Shown here in pieces: positions 26,849 through 35,620 of a DNA stretch of 64,000 nt; the first letter of the stretch is position 1, and each line of letters starts with the position of its first letter. The stretch is taken from positions 61,267 through 125,266 of the forward strand of contig NZ_JAHHZN010000012.1 of NCBI RefSeq assembly GCF_018760735.1, read 5' to 3'. A program made the position numbers and the translations under genes. Origin of the DNA: Hymenobacter piscis (GTDB taxonomy: Bacteria > Bacteroidota > Bacteroidia > Cytophagales > Hymenobacteraceae). The notes under the pieces were generated by a model. That model had not been told where the DNA came from and ran no database searches. It was given only the letters and a program-made list of their open reading frames with translations.

Positions 26849-27838
26849 TTACCCCAGCACCTTTTCAATCCGCCCCAGTTCCTGTTCACTAAAGGTCAGG
26901 TTTTCCAGGCAGCGCAACGAATCATCCAGCTGGGCGGGTTTGCTGGCCCCGATGAGCACGGAGGTGACCCGCTCGTCGCGCAGAATCCAGCTCAGGGCCA
27001 TCTGGGCCAGGCTCTGGCCGCGTTCCTGAGCCAGCTCGTTCAGGGCCCGGATCTGGGTCAGGCGCTCCTCCGTGAGCTGGGTTTCGGTGAGGAAGCCCAC
27101 GCCCTTGGCCACCCGCGAGTCGTTGGGGATGCCGTGCAGGTACTTGCCCGTGAGCAGGCCCTGGGCCAGGGGCGAAAACGGGATGCAGCCCACGCCTTCC
27201 CGGCCCAACAGGTCGAGCAGGCCGTTTTCCGGGCCGCGCTCAAACATCGAGTATTTGGGCTGGTGAATCAGGCAGGGCGTGCCCAGCGCGCGCAGCATCC
27301 CGATGGCCTCGGCGGCTTCGGCGGGCTCGTAGTTGCTGATGCCCACGTACAGGGCCTTGCCCTGGCGCACCACGTGGTCGAGGGCGGCCATGGTTTCTTC
27401 CAGGGGCGTGTCGGGGTCGGGGCGGTGGGAGTAAAAGATGTCCACGTAGTCGAGCTTCAGGCGGCGCAGGCTCTGGTCGAGGCTCGACACGAGGTATTTG
27501 CGCGAGCCCCACTCCCCGTAGGGCCCTTCCCACATGTGGTAGCCGGCCTTGGTAGAAATGACCAGCTCGTCGCGGTAGCCGCGAAAATCCTCCTTCAGAA
27601 GGCGGCCGAAGTTGGTTTCGGCCGAGCCGGGCGGCGGGCCGTAGTTGTTGGCCAGGTCGAAGTGCGTGACGCCGCTATCGAAGGCCCGGTGCAAAATAGC
27701 GCGGAAGTTGGCGAGCACGTCCACGTCGCCGAAGTTGTGCCAGAGGCCGAGCGAGACGGCCGGCAGTTTCAGGCCGCTGCGCCCGCAGCGGCGGTAGGGC
27801 ATGTCGGCGTAGCGGGCGGGGCGGGGTTGGTAGGGCAT
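26849..27838 (-). CDS. Aldo/keto reductase (YghZ/Gpr-like)
   Basis: A 329-aa NADPH-dependent carbonyl reductase of the AKR14-like group that includes L-glyceraldehyde-3-phosphate reductase YghZ. It begins PARYADMPYRRCGRSGLKLP, with LWHNFGDV typical of that group. The catalytic tetrad is visible: Asp and Tyr in HFDLANNYGPPPG, Lys in VISTKAGYHM, His in FYSHRPDPDTPLEET. C-terminal cofactor residues are in LSWILRDERVTSVLIGASKP. It is a single gene on the minus strand. Confidence 0.93.
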   Translation of the reverse strand: MPYQPRPARYADMPYRRCGRSGLKLPAVSLGLWHNFGDVDVLANFRAILHRAFDSGVTHFDLANNYGPPPGSAETNFGRLLKEDFRGYRDELVISTKAGYHMWEGPYGEWGSRKYLVSSLDQSLRRLKLDYVDIFYSHRPDPDTPLEETMAALDHVVRQGKALYVGISNYEPAEAAEAIGMLRALGTPCLIHQPKYSMFERGPENGLLDLLGREGVGCIPFSPLAQGLLTGKYLHGIPNDSRVAKGVGFLTETQLTEERLTQIRALNELAQERGQSLAQMALSWILRDERVTSVLIGASKPAQLDDSLRCLENLTFSEQELGRIEKVLG

Positions 27839-28020
27839 AGTGGGTCGGAAAGTAGTTGGATGAAGTCGTAAGTAAGCAGGAACCCGTCAAACGCTTGCGC
27901 CGCTACCTCCACTGCGTTGGCTGGAATTGCTTTGTGGCCAACGCAACTACGCAGGGCCGGCAGTCCGCTGGTTTGCCTTACCTTCTGCTCGTCTTAGCTC
28001 CGGGTTTCTTTTTTTCAACT

Positions 28021-28323
28021 ATGTCGGCCTTACCCCTCCGTTTTCAGCACGCAAACCAAGTGGTGGCCGGTCTGCTGGTGCTCAGCAACGGGTATTTTCT
28101 CGTTCTCAGCTATTGGCTCATTCGTTCTGAGGGGGGCCCCATGGGGTATGGGTGGCTGGGGCTGCCGTTTCTGTTGGTTGCCCACACCCTGCTGGTTCCG
28201 GCGGCGCTAACGCTTCCCCGGCAGTGGCGCGGCAGCACCCGCTTGTTCGTGTTCAACCTAATCGGGCTACTCTACAGCGTGGGACTACTGTATTTTCTAC
28301 TTTTCAAACCTGGCACGCCCTGA
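28021..28323 (+). CDS. Small three-span membrane protein, unknown function
   Basis: A 100-aa protein with three hydrophobic segments: VVAGLLVLSNGYFLVLSYWLI, LGLPFLLVAHTLLVPAALTL and LFVFNLIGLLYSVGLLYFLLF. The ATG at 28021 is chosen; a longer frame runs upstream but starts inside the divergent promoter region. It precedes the VOC gene by 16 bp and may be co-transcribed. No family recognised. Confidence 0.65.
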   Translation: MSALPLRFQHANQVVAGLLVLSNGYFLVLSYWLIRSEGGPMGYGWLGLPFLLVAHTLLVPAALTLPRQWRGSTRLFVFNLIGLLYSVGLLYFLLFKPGTP

Positions 28324-28339
28324 CCATACCGACTTCTTT

Positions 28340-28702
28340 ATGCCGCAAAAAATCCTTTCCCTCCGGCCCTTCATCGGGGCCCGGGACTACGCCGTTTCGC
28401 GCCGCTTCTACCACGCCTTCGGCTTCACCGAAACGGTTCTCTCGCCGGTCATGTCCTTGTTCAGCCTCGGCGGCGTGAGCTTCTACCTGCAGAATGCCTA
28501 CGTGGCGGACTGGGTGGACAACACCATGCTGTTTCTGGAGGTGGAGAATCTGGCGCAATACTGGCAGGAGCTGACGGCGCTGGATCTGCCCGGCCGGTTT
28601 GCGGGCGTGAAGCTGGTGCCCATCCGGGAGGAAGCCTGGGGCCGGGAAGGCTTCGTGCACGACCCGGCCGGCGTGCTCTGGCACATCGGCGAGTTCAGAT
28701 AG
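28340..28702 (+). CDS. VOC (glyoxalase/bleomycin-resistance) family protein
   Basis: A 120-aa protein with the paired beta-alpha-beta-beta-beta units of the VOC fold: SLRPFIGARDYAVSRRFYHAFGF, LGGVSFYLQNAYVADW, NTMLFLEVENLAQYWQEL and a final EAWGREGFVHDPAGVLWHIGEF. The C-terminal DPAGVLWHI is the usual metal/edge-strand motif. The substrate cannot be inferred. Followed by 215 bp without a gene, which contains an AT-rich near-palindrome (ATAGCTATATAACTAT) and probably the promoter of the next gene. Confidence 0.85.
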   Translation: MPQKILSLRPFIGARDYAVSRRFYHAFGFTETVLSPVMSLFSLGGVSFYLQNAYVADWVDNTMLFLEVENLAQYWQELTALDLPGRFAGVKLVPIREEAWGREGFVHDPAGVLWHIGEFR

Positions 28703-28917
28703 GTAGTGCGGCGGGAGCCGGGATAGCGTAGCCTGCCGGAAAACGCCTTCGGGACCGGGGACAAACTTTATTGCCGGTGCATAGCTATATAACTATAGCA
28801 AAGAGGATTGGTATTTTTTAAACTAACTTCCTGGCAGGTCGCGTTGTCCCCAAACAACGGGAGGCTCATCTTTCCCGGGACCTGCCCGTTTGCTCGCCCA
28901 CTTGCCCGCTGCTCCCT

Positions 28918-31900
28918 ATGCCCGCAGATTTCCCACCTGTTTCCGCCGCTGCTGTCTTCTCTCCCATCCCGTCTGCCGCCCGCCTGCCGGGCCGGCGCCG
29001 GTATCCGCGCGGGCAGGGGGGCATCCGCTGGCTCTTCGCGCTGCTTGGGCTGGCCCTAAGCGGCCTGCTGACTCCGGCCCGCGCCCAGACGGCTCCGCCG
29101 GAGTGCAGCCAGGACGAGAAATTTGCCAATACCTGGTATTTCGGCTACAAAGCGGGCCTCGATTTCAACCAGGCCACCGATTCCATCAAGCCCGTGGTAC
29201 TCACCAACGGCCAGATGCGGGCCCCCGCCGGCGCGGGCGTCATGTCGGACGGCACCGGCGCCCCCCTGTTTTACAGCAACGGCGACACCATCTGGAATGC
29301 CGACGGCAGCATCATGACCAACGGCACGGGCCTGGGCGGCAACCGCCTCACCACCGACGGCCCCCTGCCCATCCGCATGCCCGGCAGCCCGCCCCCCCTG
29401 ACCCCGGGCGCCGCCACGCGCTACCTGCTGTTCACCCAGGATGCCCAGGGCGGCCCCAAGGGCCTGAGCTACTCCGAAATCGTGATTCCGGCCGGGGGCG
29501 GGCCGGGCACGGTGGTGGCGGCCACCAAAAACACGCTCCTCACCCAGGGCACCACCGAGAAGATGACGGCCGTATTCCACAAAAACGGCTGCGACATTTG
29601 GCTTATCGTGCACGGCTGGGGCGACGCCAAAACCGGCACCGCCAACCGCGGCGACGCCTTCCTGGCCTACCGCGTGCGGCCGGCTACGGGCGGAGCCTCG
29701 GGGCCACCCACAATTGATGCGCCCATCCCCTCGGTCATAGGCTCCCTGCACGCGCCGAGCGTATCGCCGATGGGCTACCGCGGCCAGATGAAAGTGACGC
29801 CCGATGGTCAGCAGCTTGCCCTGGCGCGCTACAGCGCGGTGGCCGGCGACAGCACCAGCAGCGTGGAGCTGTTCAGCTTCGATACGGAAACGGGCCTGGT
29901 CAGCAACCCCAAAATCATCGACAGCACCGCCGGCGGCTACTACGGGGTGGAGTTTTCGCCGGGCGGGAGCCGCCTCTACGCCACCGTACTGGGTGCGGCG
30001 CCCCGCCTGCCCCAGCTTCTGCAGTTCGATATCAGCAACCTGGGCACGGGCGGCGGCCTGGTGGGGCGGGAAGTAATTCCGCTGAATCAGACGGCTCCGG
30101 TGAACCTGGGCTCCCTGCAGGCGGCGCCCGATGGCAAGATTTACGTGGCCCGCGAAAACCAGTCCGCCCTGGGCTTTATTCCCTACCCCGATTCCCTGGG
30201 CGTGGCCATTGCCTACTCCGACGACAGCCTGCAGCTGGACGGGCGGCGCAGCGGGCTGGGGCTGGTCAACTTCAACCAGAGCTCCCTGCTACGGGTGGGT
30301 TTCGGGGGGCAATCGACGGCCTGCCTCCAGATTACCTTCCAGGCGCCGCCCATCGAGTTCAACAACAAGACCTACCTCTGGACTTTCGGCGACGGCACCA
30401 CCTCAACGCTCGAAAACCCGGTACACACGTTCCCGGCTCCCGGCAACTACACCGTTACGCTGCGCATCACCACCGACTGCTTCTGCCGCGAGGCCACCAG
30501 CCTTGTGCCCGTGCCCGGCGCCCCCACCCCCGGCCGCATTGCGGCCGATCAGACCCTTTGCAGCGGCAGTACCCCCGCCCCGCTCACCAGCGCGGCCCCG
30601 GCCGGGGCCGGCATCGGGCAGTACAGCTACCAGTGGCAGCGCTCGGCCAACAACGCGGCCTGGACGGATATCCCCGGGGCCACCGCCGATACCTACGCCC
30701 CGGGCGCGCTCAGCACCACCACCTACTACCGGCGGCTGGTTACCTCGGGCTTCTGCGCCCCGCGCACGCCCACGGCTTCGGTGAAAATTACGGTGCTGCC
30801 CGCGCTGACTGCCGGCTCCATCGCCGCCAATCAAACTGTGTGCGCCGGCAGCCCCGTAGCGCCGCTGACGAGCACCACGGCGCCCACGGGGGGCTCCGGG
30901 CAGTTTGCCTACCAGTGGGAGGCATCGGTTGATAACGTTACCTGGACGCCCATTGCCGGGGCCAGGGCCAGTACCTATAATCCGGGGCCGCGTACGGTCA
31001 CGACCTCCTTCCGCCGCCGGGTTACATCCGGGCCCTGCGCGGCGCTGTCCGGACCGGTCACGATTACGGTGGTCCCAGCCCTGACGGCCGGCACCATTGC
31101 GGCCGACCAGGCCCTGTGCGCCGGCGCCACCCCGGCCCCGCTCACCAGCGCCGCGCCGGCCGCGGGCGGCGCGGGTACCATTGCCTACCAGTGGGAATCG
31201 TCGACCAATAACGCCACCTGGACCACCATTGCGGGTGCTACCCAGGCAACGTACGCGCCCGGGCGGCTCACGGCAACCACCTACTTCCGCCGCCGGGCCA
31301 GCGCGGGAGCGGCCTGCGCCCCGGCCGTATCCAATGTCGTCACCATCACGGTGGCCCCGGTCCTGACGGCCGGCAGCATTGCGGCCGACCAGACGCTGTG
31401 CTTTGGTGCGACGCCGGCTTCACTTACCAGCCGCGCGCCGGCTACGGGCGGGGCGGGCCCCATTACGTACCAGTGGGAATCGTCGGCGAACAGCACTACC
31501 TGGACCGTTCTCAGCGGCGCCACGAGTTCAACCTATGCCCCGGGGCCGCTCACGGCGACCACCTACTTCCGCCGCCAGGCCAGCGCGGGGGGCTGCGGGC
31601 CGGTGAGTTCCAACGTGGTGCGGCTGACGGTGCTGCCCGACCTGCGGCCCGGCACCATCCGGGCCGACCAGGCTATCTGCGCGGGCACCGTGCCCGCCCC
31701 CCTGACCAGCTCGGCGGGCGCCAGCGGTGGCACGGGCACTGTCACCTACCAGTGGGAGTCATCGACCAATAACGCCACCTGGACGGTTATCAGCGGAGCG
31801 ACGAGCCCGACGTACGCCCCCCGTTCGCTCACGGCTACCACGTATTTCCGGCGTCGGGTCACGTCGGGTGGCTGCGGGCCGGTGCCCTCCAACGTGGTGA

Positions 31901-33810
31901 CGATTACCGTAACGCCGGCCCTGACGGCCGGCACCATTGCAGCCAACCAGACCGTGTGCGCGGGCACTGTGCCCGCCCCCCTGACCAGCCCGACGGCAGC
32001 CAGCGGCGGCACCGGCACCTTCACCTACCAGTGGGAGTCATCGACCAATAACGCCACCTGGACCACCATTGCGGGCGCGACCCAAGCAACGTATGCCCCC
32101 GGGCCGCTGGCGGCCACTACCTATTTCCGCCGCCGGGTCACGTCGGGCGCCTGCGCCAGTGGGCCCTCCAACGTGGTAACCATTACCGTGACGCCGGCCC
32201 TGACAGCGGGCACCATTGCGGCCAGCCAGGCCGTGTGCGCGGGCAGTGCCGTGGCCCCGCTGACGAGTGCCACGGCCCCGACCGGCGGCACCGGCACGTA
32301 TGCCTACCAGTGGGAATCGTCGGTGAACAACTCGACCTGGACGACCATTGCGGGCGCTACCCAGGCAACGTACGCGCCCGGGCCGCTCCCGGCTACCACG
32401 TATTTCCGCCGGCGGGTAACATCGGGCCCCTGCGAACCGCAGACCTCTAACGTGGTGCGGCTGACGCTGCTCCCGCCCCTGACGGCGGGCAGCATCCGGG
32501 CCGACCAGACAATCTGCGCGGGCACTGCGCCCGCGCCCCTGACCAGTTCGGCGGGCGCCGGGGGCGGCACGGGCACCTTCACCTACCAGTGGGAATCGTC
32601 CACCAACAACGCCACCTGGACGGCCATTGCGGGGGCCAGTGCCGCGGCGTACGCTCCGGTTCCGCTCACGACTACCACCTATTTCCGGCGCCGGGTAACG
32701 TCGGGCACCGGCACCTGCGCCACGGGAGTTTCCAACGTGGTGGTAGTGCGCGTGCAGCCCCTGGTGACACCCACCGTGACGCTGGCGACGCCGCCCACCC
32801 AGTGCCCTGGTACGCCCCTCACCTTTACGGCCGTGGTTGCCAACGCGGGCCCGGCCCCGACTTTCCAGTGGTTCGTCAACAACGCGGCCGTAGCCAGCGG
32901 GCCGACTTTCACCAGCAGCACGCTGGTCACCGGCGACCAGGTGCGGGTGGCCGTGACACCCTCCGCGGGCCTGTGCAGCACCCAGCCGGCCACGGCCACC
33001 GTAACCGTGACGCGCACTGCCTCGCCCGTCCCCACCCTGACGATTGCCGGGCAGCCGGCCGGACCGGTGTGCCCGGGTGAGCTGCTGACGTTCCGGCTGG
33101 CCGGCGTCAGCGCGCCCGGCCCGGCCCCGGCCTACCAGTGGCAGGTGAACGGCACGGATGTGGCCGGCGCCACGGGACCGGTGTTTACCAGCACCACCCT
33201 GCGCGAAGGGCAGACCGTGACGCTGCGCCTGCGCACCACCAACTCCTGCAACCAGGTCGTAACGGCCGTTTCCAACGGCATAGCGGTGCGCATTCAGCCC
33301 CCGGTCCGGATCAGTGCCGGGCCCGATCAGCTGATACTGGCCGGCACATCGGTACTGCTGGAAGGCACCGCCGATGGCTCCTACCCCGTGACCTGGACCC
33401 CGGCCCAGGGGCTGGACTTTTCGGGCGGCGACTCGCTGCGGCCCCGGGCCACGCCCCTGGTAACGACCACCTACACCCTGGCGGCCGGCGCCGGAGGCTG
33501 CGCCGCCTCCGACCAGGTGACGGTGACCGTGCTGCCGGCCATCCGGATTCCCAACGCCTTCACCCCCAACGGCGACGGCCGCGACGATACCTGGCAGATT
33601 GAGTTCATTGAGCAGTTTCCGGACAATACCGTGACCGTGTTCAACCGCTGGGGCAATAAGGTTTTTTCGGCCGAAAACTACAGTCGGGCCACTGAGTGGC
33701 GCGGCGACATCAACGGCCAGCCGGCTCCGGTGGGCACTTACTACTACGTCGTTGTCACGAAGGGTCCGCTGGGCCGGTCCTACAGCGGCTCGCTTACGGT
33801 TCTTTATTGA
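28918..33810 (+). CDS. Giant T9SS-secreted protein with PKD, tandem Ig-like repeats and gliding-motility C-terminal domain
   Basis: A 1630-aa cell-surface or secreted protein. A signal peptide (WLFALLGLALSGLLTPARA) sits after an unusually long N-terminal extension; no better start is visible. Residues about 60-470 resemble a beta-propeller-like region common at the N-terminus of such proteins (SFDTETGLVSNPKIID, GYYGVEFSPGGSRLYATVLG). A PKD domain follows (YLWTFGDGTTSTLENPVHTF). Eight tandem units of about 93 residues (30526-32757) come next, each running LTAGxIAAxQxxCAG...PLTS, YQWESSxNNxTW, TYAPGPLxATTYFRRRVTSG. Two further Ig-like domains and a type B sorting domain (IPNAFTPNGDGRDDTW, FNRWGNKVF, GTYYYVV) end it. 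The T9SS exports it; the adjacent PorP/SprF gene is the usual partner. Confidence 0.92.
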   Translation: MPADFPPVSAAAVFSPIPSAARLPGRRRYPRGQGGIRWLFALLGLALSGLLTPARAQTAPPECSQDEKFANTWYFGYKAGLDFNQATDSIKPVVLTNGQMRAPAGAGVMSDGTGAPLFYSNGDTIWNADGSIMTNGTGLGGNRLTTDGPLPIRMPGSPPPLTPGAATRYLLFTQDAQGGPKGLSYSEIVIPAGGGPGTVVAATKNTLLTQGTTEKMTAVFHKNGCDIWLIVHGWGDAKTGTANRGDAFLAYRVRPATGGASGPPTIDAPIPSVIGSLHAPSVSPMGYRGQMKVTPDGQQLALARYSAVAGDSTSSVELFSFDTETGLVSNPKIIDSTAGGYYGVEFSPGGSRLYATVLGAAPRLPQLLQFDISNLGTGGGLVGREVIPLNQTAPVNLGSLQAAPDGKIYVARENQSALGFIPYPDSLGVAIAYSDDSLQLDGRRSGLGLVNFNQSSLLRVGFGGQSTACLQITFQAPPIEFNNKTYLWTFGDGTTSTLENPVHTFPAPGNYTVTLRITTDCFCREATSLVPVPGAPTPGRIAADQTLCSGSTPAPLTSAAPAGAGIGQYSYQWQRSANNAAWTDIPGATADTYAPGALSTTTYYRRLVTSGFCAPRTPTASVKITVLPALTAGSIAANQTVCAGSPVAPLTSTTAPTGGSGQFAYQWEASVDNVTWTPIAGARASTYNPGPRTVTTSFRRRVTSGPCAALSGPVTITVVPALTAGTIAADQALCAGATPAPLTSAAPAAGGAGTIAYQWESSTNNATWTTIAGATQATYAPGRLTATTYFRRRASAGAACAPAVSNVVTITVAPVLTAGSIAADQTLCFGATPASLTSRAPATGGAGPITYQWESSANSTTWTVLSGATSSTYAPGPLTATTYFRRQASAGGCGPVSSNVVRLTVLPDLRPGTIRADQAICAGTVPAPLTSSAGASGGTGTVTYQWESSTNNATWTVISGATSPTYAPRSLTATTYFRRRVTSGGCGPVPSNVVTITVTPALTAGTIAANQTVCAGTVPAPLTSPTAASGGTGTFTYQWESSTNNATWTTIAGATQATYAPGPLAATTYFRRRVTSGACASGPSNVVTITVTPALTAGTIAASQAVCAGSAVAPLTSATAPTGGTGTYAYQWESSVNNSTWTTIAGATQATYAPGPLPATTYFRRRVTSGPCEPQTSNVVRLTLLPPLTAGSIRADQTICAGTAPAPLTSSAGAGGGTGTFTYQWESSTNNATWTAIAGASAAAYAPVPLTTTTYFRRRVTSGTGTCATGVSNVVVVRVQPLVTPTVTLATPPTQCPGTPLTFTAVVANAGPAPTFQWFVNNAAVASGPTFTSSTLVTGDQVRVAVTPSAGLCSTQPATATVTVTRTASPVPTLTIAGQPAGPVCPGELLTFRLAGVSAPGPAPAYQWQVNGTDVAGATGPVFTSTTLREGQTVTLRLRTTNSCNQVVTAVSNGIAVRIQPPVRISAGPDQLILAGTSVLLEGTADGSYPVTWTPAQGLDFSGGDSLRPRATPLVTTTYTLAAGAGGCAASDQVTVTVLPAIRIPNAFTPNGDGRDDTWQIEFIEQFPDNTVTVFNRWGNKVFSAENYSRATEWRGDINGQPAPVGTYYYVVVTKGPLGRSYSGSLTVLY
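30526..32757 (+). repeat. Eight tandem ~279-bp coding repeats
   Basis: Unit starts are near 30526, 30805, 31081, 31363, 31642, 31921, 32200 and 32479, giving a period of 276-282 bp, always a multiple of three. Some units share long identical DNA stretches (for example the TGGGARTC-TCG-ACCAATAAC segment), so copy number could change by recombination. Confidence 0.88.
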
Positions 33811-33813
33811 GTG

Positions 33814-33918
33814 GTTGTTAGTTGTTGGTTTTTAGTTGTCGGTTGTCAGGGGCTTCATTGAGGATATTGTGAAGAATCTTGCCCACTGACAACCGACAAC
33901 TAAAAACTGACAACTAAC
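33814..33918. repeat. Intergenic copy of the GTTGTCAGTTGTTAG palindrome
   Basis: Arms 33814-33849 and 33886-33918 (GTTGTTAGTTGTTGG... / ...ACTGACAACTAAC) are inverted copies of the same family that is inserted in alaS and ispG. It fills the gap between the T9SS protein gene and PorP/SprF. Confidence 0.88.
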
Positions 33919-33953
33919 AGACCAGCATCCGACTACTAACGCCCCCCGCTGAT

Positions 33954-34925
33954 ATGAAACCAGCCTTTCTCTTTTCCCTGCTGCTGCTCCTGCTGCTGGC
34001 CGCCGCGCCGGTGCTGGCCCAGCAGGAGGCGCAGTACAGTCAGTACATGAACAACAATTACCTGCTCAATCCGGGGGCCACGGGCGCGGAGGACTACATT
34101 GATGTGAAGTTCAGCTACCGCGCTCAGTGGGTGGGCCTGACGGGGGGTCCGAGAACCTACTACGCCAGCATCAACTCCTCTTTGGGCAAGTGGCGCACCA
34201 CCAACAAGCGCACCCTCCAGGACCGCCGCCGGCCCTTCCACGCCCTGGGCGGCCTGGTGTACCGCGACGTTACCGGGCCCACCAGCCGCACCAGCGCCTA
34301 CCTTTCCTACGCCTATAACCAGGTCCTGACGCCCAAGCTCCGGGCCGCGCTGGGCATGTCGGTGGGCATGCAGCAGTTTGCCGTAGACGGGAGCCAGCTG
34401 CAGTTCTTCGACCCCACCACCGTGGCCGCCAGCGACGCCTCCCGAGTGCTCGATGGCTCGGTGGGCCTGTGGGTGTACAGCCCCAGCGTGTACGTGGGCA
34501 TTTCGGGCACCCAGCTGCTGGCCAACAAGCTCGACTTCTCCTACGACCCCAACCAGCTCGGGGCCGGCGCGGGCAACTCACTCCGGCGCCACTACTACCT
34601 GACCAGCGGGGTGCGTCTGCCCCTCAGCCGCGACTGGTCCTTGGTACCCTCGGTGCTGGTGAAGGCCGTGGGTTCCGCCCCGCTTTCCCTCGACCTCAAC
34701 GCCAAGCTCAAGTACCAGGATTTGCTGTGGGCCGGCGTGTCCTGGCGCGCCTTCGATTCGGCCGTGCTCATGGCGGGCCTGAGCTACGAGCAGTTCACGG
34801 TGGGCTACTCCTACGACGCCGGCCTCTCGGAGCTGGCTGGCTACCACTTCGGCAGCCACGAGCTGCTGATCGGTCTGCGCCTGAAAAAGAAAACGCAGGT
34901 CGTGTGCACCAACCGGTTCTGGTAA
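33954..34925 (+). CDS. PorP/SprF-family type IX secretion membrane protein
   Basis: A 323-aa outer-membrane beta-barrel protein. The signal peptide is followed by QQEAQYSQYMNNNYLLNPGATGAEDYIDV and YRAQWVGLTGGPRTYYASINS, which are the defining PorP/SprF N-terminal motifs. Later strands include GGLVYRDVTGPTSRTSAYLS and YHFGSHELLIGLRLKKK. Proteins of this family anchor partner T9SS type B substrates at the cell surface and are typically encoded next to them, exactly as here. Confidence 0.94.
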   Translation: MKPAFLFSLLLLLLLAAAPVLAQQEAQYSQYMNNNYLLNPGATGAEDYIDVKFSYRAQWVGLTGGPRTYYASINSSLGKWRTTNKRTLQDRRRPFHALGGLVYRDVTGPTSRTSAYLSYAYNQVLTPKLRAALGMSVGMQQFAVDGSQLQFFDPTTVAASDASRVLDGSVGLWVYSPSVYVGISGTQLLANKLDFSYDPNQLGAGAGNSLRRHYYLTSGVRLPLSRDWSLVPSVLVKAVGSAPLSLDLNAKLKYQDLLWAGVSWRAFDSAVLMAGLSYEQFTVGYSYDAGLSELAGYHFGSHELLIGLRLKKKTQVVCTNRFW

Positions 34926-34983
34926 AAGGTTTTGGCGGCTCGAAACAAGTTCAACTATGCTCACCGGATACCGGTCCTTTCCA

Positions 34984-35523
34984 ATGCGGCTATTACTCGT
35001 CTTCATCTGGGCACTGCTCCCGCTGGCGGCCGCCGGCCAGACTTCTCCGGCGCCGGAGAAGCTCTACGAAACGGCTTTTAACTACATCCGCCACGACCGG
35101 CAGCTGCGCCGGATGGGGCTCCATCTTCGGGACGTCGCCGTCTTCGACAGCATCGTTCATCAGGACCTGGGCGTCTTTAACCAGGACGTAAGCGAGTTGT
35201 GGGGATATATTTCGTATCATCAACAACATTGCCTGCTCGATTCCCTGATCCGGCTAGATGAAGCGACCTACCACCAGCCCTATTTCTCCCCGCTGACCGC
35301 CCGCCTGACGGCCAATCCGGGCAGCAGCAGAGGCGCTACCGTCATCCTGTTCTCCCAACTCGACAAGAACCGTCTGCTGGCTCAGGTCAGTGACAACCAG
35401 CAGGGCGGCCCCGGCCTGAAAAATGTAATTTCCACGTTCGATCAGTCGGTGGTCTACTTATTCCTGTTTGGCCCCGAAGGCAAAATCCAGCGGTGTTATT
35501 CGCATCTGGTTCAATTCAACTAA
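34984..35523 (+). CDS. Exported protein of unknown function
   Basis: A 179-aa protein with a clear signal peptide (MRLLLVFIWALLPLAAAGQ) and a mixed soluble mature part (KLYETAFNYIRHDRQLRRMG, GYISYHQQHCLLDSLIRLDE, GATVILFSQLDKNRLLAQVS, VVYLFLFGPEGKIQRCYSH). The ATG at 34984 is chosen over 34957 because it starts the signal peptide directly. No family is recognised. It lies 58 bp after PorP/SprF. Confidence 0.7.
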   Translation: MRLLLVFIWALLPLAAAGQTSPAPEKLYETAFNYIRHDRQLRRMGLHLRDVAVFDSIVHQDLGVFNQDVSELWGYISYHQQHCLLDSLIRLDEATYHQPYFSPLTARLTANPGSSRGATVILFSQLDKNRLLAQVSDNQQGGPGLKNVISTFDQSVVYLFLFGPEGKIQRCYSHLVQFN

Positions 35524-35620
35524 CCCGCCGCCCCAAAGCCCATTCCCAAATTCCTCCCGACCTTTCGGCCACCATTTGCCCGGATTCGTTGTTAGTCACG
35601 AATCCCAAACCCTGAATCTG

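Noticed and set aside
27134..27871. 245-codon frame opposite the aldo/keto reductase
   Set aside because: Antisense shadow; the aldo/keto reductase tetrad is fully encoded on the other strand.
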